Under the pieces are notes generated by a model. It made no database searches, was not told where the DNA came from, and worked only from the letters and a program-made list of their open reading frames with translations. From positions 1 through 8,280 of the forward strand of contig CALRZF020000164.1 in assembly GCA_943372585.1 (NCBI GenBank): a stretch of DNA of 8,280 nt, given 5' to 3'. Below, piece by piece: positions 1-6,023 of this stretch. The DNA comes from RAM1 sp943372585. Its GTDB lineage: Bacteria > Pseudomonadota > Gammaproteobacteria > Burkholderiales > Burkholderiaceae_C. The translations under genes were made by a program, and so were the position numbers. Numbering within the stretch: the stretch's first letter is position 1; each line of letters starts with the position of its first letter.

Positions 1-1
1 G

Positions 2-412
2 GCCGCCGTGGCGGGCAACTACGCCATTGCGTTCACACCGGGCGCGTTGCGGGTGCAGGAAACACCGCCGCCCGCGCCGCCGCCGCCGCGCCCGCCAGTG
101 ACGCCGCCTCCGGTGTCTGGCCCTGTGCCGGGCCCGGCGCCGGTGCAGCCCCTGCCGGATACGCCGCCGGCACCGCCGCCCGTGGGACAGGGTCCGGACG
201 TGCCCGCTGCGCCCGCGCCGCTGCCGCAGGGCCCCGCCCTGGTGGCCCTGCTGCGCGCGGCAGACAGCGCCGCAGCCGCGGCGGGCGCGGTCAACAGCCA
301 GGCAACACCAAACCAGGGCAACAACAGCCGGCGTAGCGGACGAGACAGCCCGGGCGCGAGCCTTGCGGATCTGCCGATCAGCGTGACCGGCGCTGGCATG
401 CAAATGCCCTGA
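2..412 (+). CDS. C-terminal end of an MBG-repeat / filamentous-haemagglutinin-like adhesin (5' partial)
   Basis: The reading frame is open from the first bases of the window, so this is the 3' end of a gene that begins to the left; the GTG at 8 is probably an internal valine. The first residues (AVAGNYAIAFTPGALRV) resemble the closing strand of the MBG/YDG repeats that stack in two-partner-secretion adhesins, which typically end in NY-I-F-PG-L-V. After this comes a tail of about 60 residues dominated by proline and alanine (many PPP and PAP runs), then an alanine-rich segment, a polar Asn/Ser/Arg stretch and a short hydrophobic end. From family knowledge such proteins are large, exported and surface-located. 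The tail may act as a linker or spacer, which is inference. The gene ends 8 bases before the convergent stop of its neighbour. The family call rests on one short repeat-like segment, so confidence is moderate; a generic proline-rich secreted protein is the alternative. Confidence 0.6.
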   Translation, partial: AAVAGNYAIAFTPGALRVQETPPPAPPPPRPPVTPPPVSGPVPGPAPVQPLPDTPPAPPPVGQGPDVPAAPAPLPQGPALVALLRAADSAAAAAGAVNSQATPNQGNNSRRSGRDSPGASLADLPISVTGAGMQMP

Positions 413-420
413 CGCAGGCC

Positions 421-1173
421 CTAACGCAGCGCCATCAACGCGCCCATCATCACCGGCTGGTGCAGCATGTACCAGCTCAGGCTCCAGCGGCCCAGCCAGG
501 TCAGTGGTGCAGCGCCTGCGGGCAAGGCAACCGCCACCCAGGCCGGCCGCCGCGCCAGCAGCCACTGCCCTGCTGCCATGCCCCACCACATGACACCGAG
601 CCAGGGGATCAACGGCACATAGTCTTCGGTGATGGGCTTGCGCCCGATCAGGCCCAGCCAATTGAATGCCGGTGTGTTGAGCGCGTCGGGCAGCAGGCCT
701 GCCCCGTGGAGCTGCCAGGCGATGAACTTGGCGGCTATGGCCAGCGCCCCCAGCAGCCACAGCCAGGCGCCCCACCCCGCCGTGAGCCGCACCACGATCA
801 GCATGAGGGCAATGCCATGCAGCACCCCAAAGTAGATGAAGCTCTTGGGGTACATGAGATACGAGCCCGCCGTGACCAGCAGCGCGCAGCCGGCCACCTG
901 GGCCCAGCGTTTCCAGAACCGGGGCCAGCTTTGCCCCTGCACCACCGCCACCGCCTGCCCCAGCCCGGCGCAAAACAGAAACAGGCTCACGATGGCGGTG
1001 CGCTGCCAGGTCCAGAAGGGGTCACGGTAAAAATCTTGTTTCAGCCAGCCGAAATGGTTGAGATCAAAGCAGAAATGAAAGACCGTCATCCAGACGATGG
1101 CGACCCCACGCAGGGCGTCGATGGCGTCAAGGCGTTGGGCGGTCATGGCGGCAAGTGTAGAACCCATATGCAT
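421..1173 (-). CDS. DUF1624 / heparan-alpha-glucosaminide N-acetyltransferase-like membrane protein
   Basis: This is a polytopic inner-membrane protein of the DUF1624 (HGSNAT catalytic domain-like) acyltransferase family. The N-terminal signature RLDAIDALRGVAIVWM followed by HFCFDL is characteristic. About seven hydrophobic segments can be seen; numbered from the ATG at 1146, these lie near residues 15-30, 51-70, 84-99, 103-121, 125-144, 175-197 and the C-terminal WLGRWSLSWYMLHQPV region. Histidines in VLHGI and LHQPV are typical of the family. Members are thought to transfer acyl groups to cell-surface sugars, but the bacterial substrate is unknown and nothing here identifies it. Start choice is uncertain: ATGs at 1173, 1167 and 1146 are all in frame and none has a clear Shine-Dalgarno. 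The 1146 start (241 residues) places the conserved motif closest to the N-terminus, while 1173 gives 250 residues. The gene is divergent from rlhA and convergent with the adhesin. Confidence 0.85.
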   Translation of the reverse strand: MHMGSTLAAMTAQRLDAIDALRGVAIVWMTVFHFCFDLNHFGWLKQDFYRDPFWTWQRTAIVSLFLFCAGLGQAVAVVQGQSWPRFWKRWAQVAGCALLVTAGSYLMYPKSFIYFGVLHGIALMLIVVRLTAGWGAWLWLLGALAIAAKFIAWQLHGAGLLPDALNTPAFNWLGLIGRKPITEDYVPLIPWLGVMWWGMAAGQWLLARRPAWVAVALPAGAAPLTWLGRWSLSWYMLHQPVMMGALMALR

Positions 1174-1177
1174 CTTT

Positions 1178-1199
1178 GCCGGCTTTAAAATCCGGCCCC
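1178..1199 (+). promoter_or_regulatory. Candidate rlhA -10 element inside a small inverted repeat
   Basis: The only AT-rich patch in the gap between the divergent DUF1624 and rlhA genes is here. TAAAAT at 1186-1191 matches the -10 consensus at five of six positions. It is flanked by the inverted repeat GCCGG (1178-1182) / CCGGC (1192-1196). No good -35 hexamer is seen 16-18 bases upstream. If the element works, transcription would begin at about the rlhA ATG. The same patch read on the minus strand (TTTTAAAG) could serve the divergent gene. This is a prediction from sequence only. Confidence 0.3.
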
Positions 1200-3227
1200 A
1201 TGTCCTTGCTCAGCCACCAGCTGGAATTGCTGGCCCCCGCCCGCGACGCCGACATCGGCATTGAAGCCATCAACCATGGCGCCGACGCCGTGTACATCGG
1301 CGGCCCCGGCTTTGGCGCCCGGGCCAGTGCGGGCAACGACCTGCGCAGCATTGAGCGCCTGTGCAACCATGCCCACCGTTTTGGCAGTCGCATCTTCATC
1401 ACGCTCAACACCATCCTGCGCGACGACGAGCTGGAGCCCGCGCGCCAGATGGCCTGGGACGTGTACAACGCCGGCGCCGACGTGCTGATCGTGCAGGACA
1501 TGGGCCTGCTGGAAATCGACCTGCCGCCCATCCAGCTGCATGCCAGCACCCAGACCGACATCCGCACCGTGGACAAGGCCCGCTTTCTGCAGGACGCGGG
1601 TTTCTCGCAGATCGTGCTGGCGCGGGAACTGACGATCGAGCAGATCCGCGACATCCACGCAGCGCTGGACGCCGAGCGCTGCAAGCTGGAGTTTTTTGTG
1701 CACGGCGCTCTGTGCGTGGCCTACAGCGGCCAGTGCTTCATCAGCCATGCCCATACCGGGCGCAGCGCCAACCGGGGCGACTGTTCGCAGGCCTGCCGCC
1801 TGCCCTATGAGGTGATCGACAGCCAGGGCCGCATCGTCGCCCATGAAAAGCACGTGCTGTCCATGAAGGACAACAACCAGAGCGCCAACATGGCCGCATT
1901 GATTGACGCCGGGGTGCGCAGCTTCAAGATCGAAGGCCGCTACAAGGACATGGCCTATGTCAAGAACATCACCGCGCACTACCGCAAGCTGATTGACGGG
2001 GTGATCGAATCGCGCGAAGGTTCCGCCGCGCCCCTGGCGCGCGCCTCCAGCGGGCGAACGACCTTCACCTTCACGCCCGACCCCAACCAGAACTTCAACC
2101 GCGAGTTCACCGACTATTTCGTCAACGGCCGCAAGGACGACATTGGCGCCTTTGACACCCCCAAGAACCCGGGCCAGGCCATCGGCTGGGTCAGCAAGGT
2201 CGGCGCCGACTGGGTCGAACTGGAATGCAGCGACGCGGCCACCGTACTGCACAACGGCGACGGCCTGTGCTACTACGACCTGCAAAAGGAACTCGTGGGC
2301 CTGGCCATCAACCGGGCCGAGCCGACGGGCGCCAACGGGCAAGCCAAGGGCCACTGGCGCGTGTACCCCAAGGACCCGGTCGCCGGGCTGAAAGACTTGC
2401 GCCGCGGCACAGAAATCAACCGCAACCGCGACATGGACTGGGTACGCACGCTGGACAAGAAGTCCAGCGACCGGCGCATCGGTGTGTGGGCCAGCCTGTC
2501 GGAAACACCCAGCGGCTTCAGTCTGACGCTGACCGATGAAGACGGCTACGCCGGCGCGGCCAAAGTGGCGCAGGCCAAACAACCCGCCCGCGACACTGCC
2601 ACGGCCGAGGCCAGCCTGCGCGAGCACCTGGCGCGCTTTGGCAGCACGATCTTTGAGCCGCTGGACATCCAGCTGAACCTGTCGCAGCCCTGGTTCGTGC
2701 CCGCCTCCGTGCTCAACCCGCTGCGCCGCGACGCCGCTGCCGCGCTGGAGGCCGCCCGTGCCGCAGGCTACCAGCGGCCCCTGCGTGCGCAGCCCGTGCA
2801 GCCGCCCGTGCCCTACCCCGAAGACACCCTGACCTACCTGGCCAACGTGTTCAACAGCAAGGCGCATGACTTCTATGCGAAGCATGGCGTCAAGGTGATC
2901 GGCGCGGCCTACGAAAGCCACGAAGAAGAAGGCGAAGTCAGCCTCATGATCACCAAGCACTGCGTGCGCTGGTCCATGAGCCTGTGCCCCAAGCAGGCCA
3001 AGGGTGTGATCGGCGTCAAGGGCACCATCAAGGCCGAACCCATGCAGCTCATCAACGGCAAGGAAAAGCTCACCCTGCGTTTTGACTGCAAGCCCTGCGA
3101 GATGCACGTGGTGGGCAAAATGAAAAAGTCCGTGATGAACAAGCGCGAACGTGACCTGGCCGAGGCCACCGCCGTGCCCATGACGTTCTACCGCACGCGC
3201 CCCGCGCCTGCTGCCGGGCCGGGCTGA
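1200..3227 (+). CDS. rlhA: 23S rRNA C2501 5-hydroxylase RlhA (U32 peptidase-family protein, YdcP type)
   Basis: The protein is clearly of the YdcP/RlhA type. In E. coli this enzyme hydroxylates C2501 of 23S rRNA at the peptidyl-transferase centre, so the older label 'collagenase-like peptidase U32' is misleading. Recognised segments include ELLAPARDADIG at the N-terminus, HGADAVYIGGPGFGAR, TLNTILRDDELEPA, LHASTQTDIRTVDKA and the U32 signature EFFVHGALCVAYSGQC. Cysteines at 172, 179, 195 and 199 lie in the region where U32 enzymes bind an iron-sulfur cluster. The C-terminal domain adds C588, C596, C630 and C633 in HCVRWSMSLCPKQAKG and FDCKPCEMHV. The ATG at 1200 gives 675 residues, slightly longer than E. 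coli RlhA (about 650). It is preferred over the TTG at 1176 because family similarity begins at SHQLELL. No Shine-Dalgarno is seen before the ATG. The gene appears to stand alone, divergent from the DUF1624 gene. Confidence 0.93.
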   Translation: MSLLSHQLELLAPARDADIGIEAINHGADAVYIGGPGFGARASAGNDLRSIERLCNHAHRFGSRIFITLNTILRDDELEPARQMAWDVYNAGADVLIVQDMGLLEIDLPPIQLHASTQTDIRTVDKARFLQDAGFSQIVLARELTIEQIRDIHAALDAERCKLEFFVHGALCVAYSGQCFISHAHTGRSANRGDCSQACRLPYEVIDSQGRIVAHEKHVLSMKDNNQSANMAALIDAGVRSFKIEGRYKDMAYVKNITAHYRKLIDGVIESREGSAAPLARASSGRTTFTFTPDPNQNFNREFTDYFVNGRKDDIGAFDTPKNPGQAIGWVSKVGADWVELECSDAATVLHNGDGLCYYDLQKELVGLAINRAEPTGANGQAKGHWRVYPKDPVAGLKDLRRGTEINRNRDMDWVRTLDKKSSDRRIGVWASLSETPSGFSLTLTDEDGYAGAAKVAQAKQPARDTATAEASLREHLARFGSTIFEPLDIQLNLSQPWFVPASVLNPLRRDAAAALEAARAAGYQRPLRAQPVQPPVPYPEDTLTYLANVFNSKAHDFYAKHGVKVIGAAYESHEEEGEVSLMITKHCVRWSMSLCPKQAKGVIGVKGTIKAEPMQLINGKEKLTLRFDCKPCEMHVVGKMKKSVMNKRERDLAEATAVPMTFYRTRPAPAAGPG

Positions 3228-3237
3228 CCAGGCACTG

Positions 3238-3345
3238 TCAGCAGCCGGCGGCTACACCGGCAGGCGGCGCCTTGGGGTGTTCGTTGTCATCGGGCGTGGG
3301 CACGCCCGGCTCGGGTGTGGGCGGGGCCGGCGGCGGCGTGTGCAT
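3238..3345 (-). CDS. Small proline-rich peptide, 35 residues (hypothetical)
   Basis: A micro-ORF too short for usual gene finding. It starts at an ATG at 3345 and ends with TGA at 3238-3240. Its start is preceded by GAAGGAG (minus strand, 3352-3358) with a 6-base spacer to the ATG, the best Shine-Dalgarno in the window. The peptide begins MHTPPPAPPTPEPGVPTPDD and continues NEHPKAPPAGVAAGC. It is about one third proline, acidic in the middle and ends in a cysteine. There is no signal peptide or membrane segment. It lies 77 bases downstream of the glyoxalase stop on the same strand and ends 10 bases past the rlhA stop on the opposite strand. I do not recognise a function. The strong ribosome-binding site argues that it is translated; the low-complexity composition, easily produced by GC-rich DNA, argues for caution. 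Confidence 0.55.
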   Translation of the reverse strand: MHTPPPAPPTPEPGVPTPDDNEHPKAPPAGVAAGC

Positions 3346-3393
3346 GGTGCGCTCCTTCAAGCCGCCATCATGCGACGCTTTGGCGCGGCCGTG

Positions 3394-3412
3394 TTGCAGG
3401 TGGTGCCTGCAA
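3394..3412 (-). terminator. Hairpin downstream of the glyoxalase gene (weak terminator candidate)
   Basis: TTGCAGG (3394-3400) and CCTGCAA (3406-3412) form a perfect 7-bp stem with a 5-base loop. On the minus strand it follows the glyoxalase stop by 9 bases and precedes the micro-ORF. No T-run follows on either strand, so it may be an attenuating or RNA-stabilising hairpin rather than a true intrinsic terminator. Confidence 0.25.
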
Positions 3413-3421
3413 AGGCTTGTT

Positions 3422-3784
3422 CTAGTCAGACGTATCGCAAAACGTCAGGCGATTGCCAAACGGATCGGCAATGCGCATGTCCTTGCCCCAAGGCATGGCT
3501 TCTATGCCCGGCCGGGCGAACATGTAGTTCTTGGCCAGCAGTTCCTGCTGGAAGGCTTCAAGCGCTTCGGTTTCAATGCGCACTGCAGCGCCGGGGCTGC
3601 CGTCGCCGTGGTGGGCCGACAGGTGCAGCACGCAGCCGGCGCGCGACACCTGCATGTACAGGGGCAGGCCGGGCTCAAACCGGTGCTCCCAGTCGATCTT
3701 GAAGCCCAGGAAGTCGATGTAGAACTCGCGGGCCTTGGCCTCGTCGAAGATCCTGAAAATGGGTGTGATGCTTGTAAAGCGCAT
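3422..3784 (-). CDS. Glyoxalase/bleomycin-resistance superfamily protein
   Basis: A single-domain vicinal-oxygen-chelate-fold protein of 120 residues, a normal length for the family. It opens with a beta strand and helix (ITPIFRIFDEAKAREFYIDFLGF, residues 6-28). There follow DWEHRFEPGLPLYMQV (31-46), VLHLSAHHGDGSPG (52-65) and the closing half MPWGKDMRIADPFGNRLTF (97-115). This pattern matches the bleomycin-resistance-type branch (Glyoxalase_7-like). Family members either bind bulky cationic antibiotics as dimers or act as metal-dependent enzymes; the substrate cannot be told from sequence, and 'bleomycin resistance' should not be taken literally. The start at 3784 is chosen because AGGA lies just upstream (ACAGGATCGTCATG) and family similarity begins within a few residues; an upstream extension to 3829 lacks support. 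The gene is divergent from the esterase across 157 bases. Confidence 0.9.
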   Translation of the reverse strand: MRFTSITPIFRIFDEAKAREFYIDFLGFKIDWEHRFEPGLPLYMQVSRAGCVLHLSAHHGDGSPGAAVRIETEALEAFQQELLAKNYMFARPGIEAMPWGKDMRIADPFGNRLTFCDTSD

Positions 3785-3941
3785 GACGATCCTGTGAGTT
3801 ATCTGACCAGGGCTTGCAGGTTGAGGCACTAAGGCTACATCAGCGGCGCCTGTGCCGTCCTGCCTCCAACACCAGTTGCCCCGAACGGTTTAGGATGGCT
3901 CTTATGTTGCAGTGCAGCATCAACTGCATGAAAGGGCTTTT
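3785..3941. promoter_or_regulatory. Divergent control region between glyoxalase and esterase genes
   Basis: These 157 non-coding bases must hold both promoters, but I see no convincing -35/-10 pair. Weak -10-like hexamers are GATAAC on the minus strand near 3796-3801 and TAGGAT on the plus strand at about 3891-3896. Just before the esterase start, TGCAGT (3908-3913) and ACTGCA (3923-3928) form a 6-bp inverted repeat with a 9-base loop, which would lie in the esterase leader. AAAGGG at 3931-3936 is the esterase ribosome-binding site. Confidence 0.3.
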
Positions 3942-5075
3942 ATGGCGATACCGATGGACGAAATGTTGCGCGCTACGGCGCTGACCCGCAGCGGCAACCT
4001 GAGCGAAGCCACGCGGGTCATCCAGCGCGCACTGGGGTTGGGCTCTGCCCCACCCGCACAGGAACCAGCGCAGCGCACCCCTCACGCGCCTGTGTCAGAC
4101 GATGTCGTGGATGTGGCGTTCAGGGAGGTCGGCCCGGGCGGGCGGCCCGGCATTGCCAACGACCCGGCGCAGCCAGCGGCCGCGCCACCCTCGCGTGACG
4201 TCGCGGGCACATTCACCCAGCATCATTTTGTGTCCCATGGTGCGCAATACGTCTATCGGCTGTACATCCCGGCAGGTGTGCAGGCCGCACAGCCGCTGCC
4301 TGTGGTGGTGATGCTGCATGGCTGCAAGCAGGACTCGGCGGATTTCGCCCGTGGCACCGAAATGAATGCCCTGGCGGACGAGCATCAGTTTCTGGTGGTC
4401 TATCCCGAGCAGCGGCAAAAGGCCAACGCCATGCGCTGCTGGAACTGGTTTGAACCCGCGCACCAGCAGCGCGGCAAAGGCGAGCCCGCCATGATCGCGG
4501 CGCTGGCCGCGCATGTGGTGGCGGCCCACAGCGGTGATGCATCCCGGGTGTATGTCGCCGGCCTGTCCGCCGGAGGCGCCATGGCAGCGCTGGCGGGGCA
4601 GCTTTACCCGGAGGTGTTTGCCGCAGTCGGCGTGCATTCAGGACTGGCACCTGGCGCTGCGGTGGACATGCCGGGGGCCTTCAGTGCCATGCGCAAAGGC
4701 CGCAAGGCCAGCGCAGTCAAGCCAGCTGGCGGCGCTGCCAGCCCGCCGACGATTGTGTTTCATGGCACGGCAGACACCACCGTCCACCCCGGCAATGCGG
4801 ACCATGTGCTCCAGGCGGCTCTGGCGGGGTTACGCGCCAGCGGCGTGCCGTTGACGGAGGTGCCCGCTGCTGATGCAGGCCCCGGCAGCCGCAACGCCAG
4901 GCGTACGGCCTGGGTCACGCCGGACGGCACACCGGTGGTGGAGCATTGGGCTGTGGCTGCAGGCCCCCATGCCTGGTCGGGCGGCAGTGCGGCGGGCTCG
5001 TTCACCGACCCGCAGGGGCCGTCGGCGTCGCAGGCCATGGTGGCGTTCTTCCTGCGGCACCGCCGCGCCGTGTAG
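3942..5075 (+). CDS. PHB-depolymerase-family esterase (alpha/beta hydrolase)
   Basis: A 377-residue esterase of the poly(3-hydroxybutyrate) depolymerase / LpqC family. The catalytic alpha/beta-hydrolase domain runs from about residue 89 to the end. The oxyanion-hole motif is MLHGCKQD (H126-G127-C128). The nucleophile elbow is GLSAGG with Ser209, and Asp278 (HGTADTTV) and His343 (GPHAWSGG) complete the triad, so it looks active. The N-terminal 31 residues (around MDEMLRATALTRSG) form an amphipathic helical segment also found in proteobacterial members. It is joined to the enzyme by a Pro/Ala-rich linker of about 55 residues. There is no signal peptide, which suggests a cytoplasmic enzyme acting on intracellular polyester, oligomers or another ester rather than an extracellular depolymerase; this is inference. 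The ATG at 3942 follows AAAGGG at good spacing and is preferred to the GTG at 3912. The gene is convergent with arginase, with 12 bases between stops. Confidence 0.87.
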   Translation: MAIPMDEMLRATALTRSGNLSEATRVIQRALGLGSAPPAQEPAQRTPHAPVSDDVVDVAFREVGPGGRPGIANDPAQPAAAPPSRDVAGTFTQHHFVSHGAQYVYRLYIPAGVQAAQPLPVVVMLHGCKQDSADFARGTEMNALADEHQFLVVYPEQRQKANAMRCWNWFEPAHQQRGKGEPAMIAALAAHVVAAHSGDASRVYVAGLSAGGAMAALAGQLYPEVFAAVGVHSGLAPGAAVDMPGAFSAMRKGRKASAVKPAGGAASPPTIVFHGTADTTVHPGNADHVLQAALAGLRASGVPLTEVPAADAGPGSRNARRTAWVTPDGTPVVEHWAVAAGPHAWSGGSAAGSFTDPQGPSASQAMVAFFLRHRRAV

Positions 5076-5079
5076 CGGG

Positions 5080-5093
5080 CGCTGCGCTCAGCG
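5080..5093. other. Small hairpin across the convergent esterase/arginase 3' ends
   Basis: CGCTG (5080-5084) and CAGCG (5089-5093) can pair around a 4-base loop. The right arm overlaps the arginase stop codon. It is the only hairpin in the 12-base gap between the convergent stops. The stem is short and there is no T-run, so a role in bidirectional termination is only possible. Confidence 0.15.
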
Positions 5094-6002
5094 GATCAGG
5101 GTGGACTTGCCAAACAGGCTGCCCACCAGGTCCACGGCCAGCTGCGCAGTGCGGTTGCGTGTGTCCATGGCGGGGTTGACCTCCACCACGTCCAGCGATC
5201 GCAGCCGGCCCGTGTCGGCAATCATCTCCATGCACAGCTGCATCTCGCGGTAGGTGGGGCCGCCTGGCACCGCCGTGCCCACACCGGGCGCGTCCCCCGG
5301 GTCCAGGCAGTCCACGTCAAAGCTCACGTGAAGGTGGGTGTCTTCGTCCACGTCCTGCAGCACTTCGGTCATGGTGTTGCGCATGCCGTGTTCGTCCAGG
5401 TGGCGCATGTCAAACACCTGCAGGCCCAGCTGCTGGATGGCGCGGCGCTCTTCGGCGTCCACCGACCGGATGCCCACAAAATCAATCGCATCGGCGGCAA
5501 TGGCCGCGCGCTCGCCGCTCCAGCCCACCAGCGCCTCGGGCCCGTGGCCCAGCAGGCATGAGACCGGCATGCCGTGCAGGTTGCCGCTGGGGCTGCTGTC
5601 GGTGGTGTTGACGTCGGCGTGCGCGTCCAGCCAGATCACCCGCAGCAGCTTGCCCCTGGCCCGGCAGTAACGGGCCACGGCGCTGATGGAGCCGATCGCC
5701 AGGCTGTGGTCGCCGCCCATGAGCAGCGGCACGGCGCCTGCGCCCAAGGCCAGCGTGACGGCGTCGTCAATGGCACAGTTCCAGCCCACCACTTCGTCCA
5801 GGCCACGCGCGGCCGCCGCCGCACCCGGTGGCAACGCGCCCGGCGCCGGCGTGGGCAGGTTGCCCCAGTCTTGCACTTCGGCGTCCTGCGCGCGAAGGGC
5901 CTGCACCAGGCCTGCCACGCGCAACGCGTCTGGGCCCATACGGCAGCCCGGCACGCTCGCGCCAATGTCTGCCGGTGCACCGATCAGCACCACCGTCGTC
6001 AT
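5088..6002 (-). CDS. rocF: Arginase
   Basis: A 304-residue ureohydrolase that splits L-arginine into L-ornithine and urea in the cytoplasm, using a binuclear manganese centre. All expected ligands are present: His99 (MGGDHSLAIGS), Asp126, His128 and Asp130 (WLDAHADVN), and Asp229 and Asp231 (SFDVDCLDP). Residues typical of arginase rather than agmatinase are also seen: Asn132, the SGNLHG loop (Ser139, Asn141, His143) and Glu274 in VVEVNPAMD. The N-terminus VVLIGAPADIGASVPG and the length are normal for the family. The ATG at 6002 has AGGGGA just upstream (minus strand), a good ribosome-binding site. The topoisomerase IB gene ends 21 bases upstream on the same strand, so the two are probably co-transcribed, although they share no known pathway. 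No ornithine or urea utilisation genes are in view. Confidence 0.92.
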   Translation of the reverse strand: MTTVVLIGAPADIGASVPGCRMGPDALRVAGLVQALRAQDAEVQDWGNLPTPAPGALPPGAAAAARGLDEVVGWNCAIDDAVTLALGAGAVPLLMGGDHSLAIGSISAVARYCRARGKLLRVIWLDAHADVNTTDSSPSGNLHGMPVSCLLGHGPEALVGWSGERAAIAADAIDFVGIRSVDAEERRAIQQLGLQVFDMRHLDEHGMRNTMTEVLQDVDEDTHLHVSFDVDCLDPGDAPGVGTAVPGGPTYREMQLCMEMIADTGRLRSLDVVEVNPAMDTRNRTAQLAVDLVGSLFGKSTLIR

Positions 6003-6023
6003 GAATATCCCCTGTTGGCGGAA

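Noticed and set aside
60..240. GC-rich, CCG-repeating DNA that could be called a tandem repeat
   Set aside because: The pattern follows from proline and alanine codons in the adhesin tail; no fixed repeat unit or period was found.
460..1188. A 242-codon plus-strand frame opposite the DUF1624 gene
   Set aside because: It is low-complexity and rich in Pro/His/Gln, with no domain; the opposite strand encodes a clear polytopic membrane protein.
1176..1199. An 8-residue N-terminal extension of RlhA from a TTG at 1176
   Set aside because: TTG is a poor start, no Shine-Dalgarno precedes it, and the extension has no counterpart in the E. coli protein; the ATG at 1200 fits the family start.
1185..3107. 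A 640-codon open frame on the minus strand, fully opposite rlhA
   Set aside because: Its translation is Gly/Ala/Val/His-rich with no recognisable domain, and it mirrors the codon pattern of rlhA. Long antisense frames are expected in high-GC genes, and rlhA has an unmistakable family match.
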